Shown here: in pieces, positions 8,623 to 9,070 of the stretch
Layout: each line of letters opens with the position of its first letter
Numbering within the stretch: position 1 is the stretch's first letter
NCBI GenBank assembly: GCA_964563505.1
Contig: CAZLXW010000102.1
Span: forward strand, 1-9,070
Direction of reading: 5' to 3'
DNA: 9,070 bases
From: UBA1351 sp964563505
GTDB taxonomy: Bacteria > Bacillota > Clostridia > Lachnospirales > Vallitaleaceae
Program-made: the position numbers and the translations under genes
Notes under the pieces: generated by a model
Databases searched by the model: none
Told to the model about the DNA's origin: nothing
What the model saw: the letters and a program-made list of their open reading frames with translations, nothing else

Positions 8623-8760
8623 AAAAGCAGATGACCATGTAAGTGGGAGTACCGGACACAGAAGCATGCAGGACTTACCACCTAAAACCTTGTTTTAGGC
8701 AGTAAGCTCCTACACACTTCAGGGACCGGAATACCCATGATTACATGGTCATCTGCTTTT
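8623..8760. repeat. 138-nt hairpin closed by a perfect 20-bp stem
   Basis: Bases 8623-8642 are the exact reverse complement of 8741-8760 (core GCAGATGACCATG against CATGGTCATCTGC). Nearly all of the 98 bases between can also fold into one rod. GTGGG 8643-8647 pairs with CCCAT 8734-8738 after a two-base bulge. CCGG 8652-8655 pairs with CCGG 8726-8729. GAAG 8661-8664 pairs with CTTC 8717-8720. GGA/CTTAC 8671-8678 pairs with GTAAG/TCC 8702-8710 around one bulged C. An 8-bp tip, CCTAAAAC 8681-8688 with GTTTTAGG 8692-8699, closes a three-base loop. The base is flanked by TTTT at 8757-8760 on + and by five T on the other strand (complement of 8622-8626). It could therefore stop transcription in both directions, serving as the end of the rpoBC message. 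The elaborate interior is far more than a terminator needs, so it may be a palindromic repeat (MITE-like) or a structured RNA. The fold was drawn by eye. Confidence 0.85.
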
Positions 8761-8793
8761 CTAATACAGCTGTCATATTCAAAATACAAACGG

Positions 8794-8825
8794 CACAGAT
8801 CCTTTTCCACTTTTCTCTGTGTTTT
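8794..8825 (+). terminator. Possible weak terminator between the two long hairpins
   Basis: CACAGA (8794-8799) can pair with TCTGTG (8816-8821), followed at once by TTTT (8822-8825). The stem is only six pairs and the loop is 16 bases and pyrimidine-rich, so this is marginal and could be chance in AT-rich spacer DNA. It is listed because it lies downstream of rpoC, between the two stronger hairpins. Confidence 0.25.
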
Positions 8826-8862
8826 ATATATTCGAAAATAGTTGGAATTGTAAGTAGATATG

Positions 8863-8943
8863 GAAGGGACGGTGGATGTGTGATAACATGGGAATTCGCA
8901 TCTAGGACTTGCGCTCCCAAATCACACATCCATCGCTCCCTTC
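8863..8943. repeat. Second long hairpin, 22 pairs with one bulge
   Basis: GAAGGGACG (8863-8871) pairs with CG/TCCCTTC (8934-8943) around a single bulged C (8936). It continues into 13 further pairs, GTGGATGTGTGAT (8872-8884) with ATCACACATCCAT (8921-8933), of which the first is a G-T wobble. Inside, TGGG 8889-8892 pairs with CCCA 8916-8919, and CGCA 8897-8900 pairs with TGCG 8910-8913 around a nine-base loop. The 3' flank TTCTTTAATA has only a poor T run, so a pure terminator role is less convincing than for a classical one. It shares no obvious sequence with the hairpin at 8623-8760. The G-T pair and interrupted helix are what one would expect of RNA-level structure, but a decayed inverted repeat of a mobile element is equally possible. 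Confidence 0.75.
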
Positions 8944-8997
8944 TTTAATAGCGACTACATATCATACTATTTGTCAATAGATAAAACAAAATTTTAC

Positions 8998-9026
8998 TTG
9001 ACAGATGTATTCAATAGTGGTATTAT
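8998..9026 (+). promoter_or_regulatory. Strong extended -10 promoter for the unseen downstream operon
   Basis: A perfect -35 TTGACA (8998-9003) is separated by exactly 17 bases from a -10 TATTAT (9021-9026), with a TGn extension at 9018-9020. The upstream stretch 8971-8996 is very AT-rich. Transcription should begin near 9032-9034, so the last ~38 bases of the window would be the untranslated leader of the next gene, which lies outside. By usual clostridial gene order that is probably the rpsL-rpsG-fusA-tuf operon, sometimes preceded by an L7Ae-like gene; this is inference. Confidence 0.85.
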
Positions 9027-9070
9027 TCATCAGTGTGCATTTTCAACATATTATTCGTCATGTCAATGCA

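Larger units (their letters stand above)
8605..9070. other. Non-coding, structure-rich spacer after rpoC
   Basis: No credible protein gene lies in these 466 bases. The two open frames here (67 codons on + at 8745-8948, 62 codons on - at 8741-8929) run through inverted repeats, lack ribosome binding sites and resemble nothing I know. The stretch holds two long hairpins, one weak small hairpin with a T run, a short inverted repeat enclosing them, and an outward promoter at the right end. It presumably contains the 3' end of the rpoBC message, and the rest may be a structured RNA or a mobile-repeat remnant. Confidence 0.8.

Noticed and set aside
8648..8733. AGTA opposite GAATA inside the first hairpin as a sarcin-ricin (loop E) motif
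   Set aside because: When the flanking CCGG helix is paired, the sheared A-G position becomes A-A, so the canonical motif does not form.
8745..8948. 67-codon open frame on + in the spacer after rpoC, and a 62-codon frame on - at 8741-8929
   Set aside because: Both run through the arms of inverted repeats, have no ribosome binding site and show no recognisable protein features. They are best explained as chance frames.
8971..8976. TTGACA on the minus strand (complement of 8971-8976) as an antisense promoter
   Set aside because: No -10-like hexamer lies at 16-18 bases downstream on that strand; the nearest AT-rich box, TATTAA, is 21 bases away.

Overview
The window is a ribosomal-stalk and RNA-polymerase locus from a low-GC Gram-positive bacterium. 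Gene order is rplJ (L10), rplL (L7/L12), rpoB (beta), rpoC (beta'), all on the + strand. All four genes are intact and highly conserved. Strong AAGGAGG-type ribosome binding sites, AT-rich codon use, no large insert in the beta' trigger loop, and a clostridial-looking beta subunit (1271 residues, with about 40 extra residues before the conserved DGRTGE motif) point to class Clostridia, most likely the Lachnospirales/Lachnospiraceae side. The taxon is inferred from recalled family features; no search was run.

Layout. Positions 1-979 hold rplJ, with a GTG start directly behind a near-perfect Shine-Dalgarno at the window edge, and rplL 26 bases later. Positions 980-1193 hold a clean intrinsic terminator (about 1001-1036) followed by a near-consensus extended -10 promoter (1079-1107). 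The stalk-protein genes and the polymerase genes therefore look like separate transcription units, or units joined only by readthrough. Positions 1194-8604 hold rpoB and rpoC, 25 bases apart with a good RBS for rpoC, evidently one operon.

Positions 8605-9070 have no credible gene but are rich in structure. There is a 138-nt hairpin closed by a perfect 20-bp stem (8623-8760), a weak small hairpin with a T run (8794-8825), a second long hairpin of 22 pairs with one bulge (8863-8943), and a 7-bp inverted repeat that encloses all of these (8611-8617 with 8948-8954). The region ends in a second promoter (8998-9026) of exactly the same architecture as the rpoB promoter. It points out of the window toward an unseen gene; in Clostridia this is commonly the rpsL/rpsG/fusA/tuf operon.

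How it works together. L10 and L7/L12 form the ribosomal stalk that recruits and stimulates translation factors. Beta and beta' form the catalytic core of RNA polymerase. The twin promoters suggest that polymerase synthesis and the next (probably translation) operon are driven by the same strong housekeeping sigma-factor signal. The protein-coding part is ordinary. The part most worth a second look is the structured spacer after rpoC.
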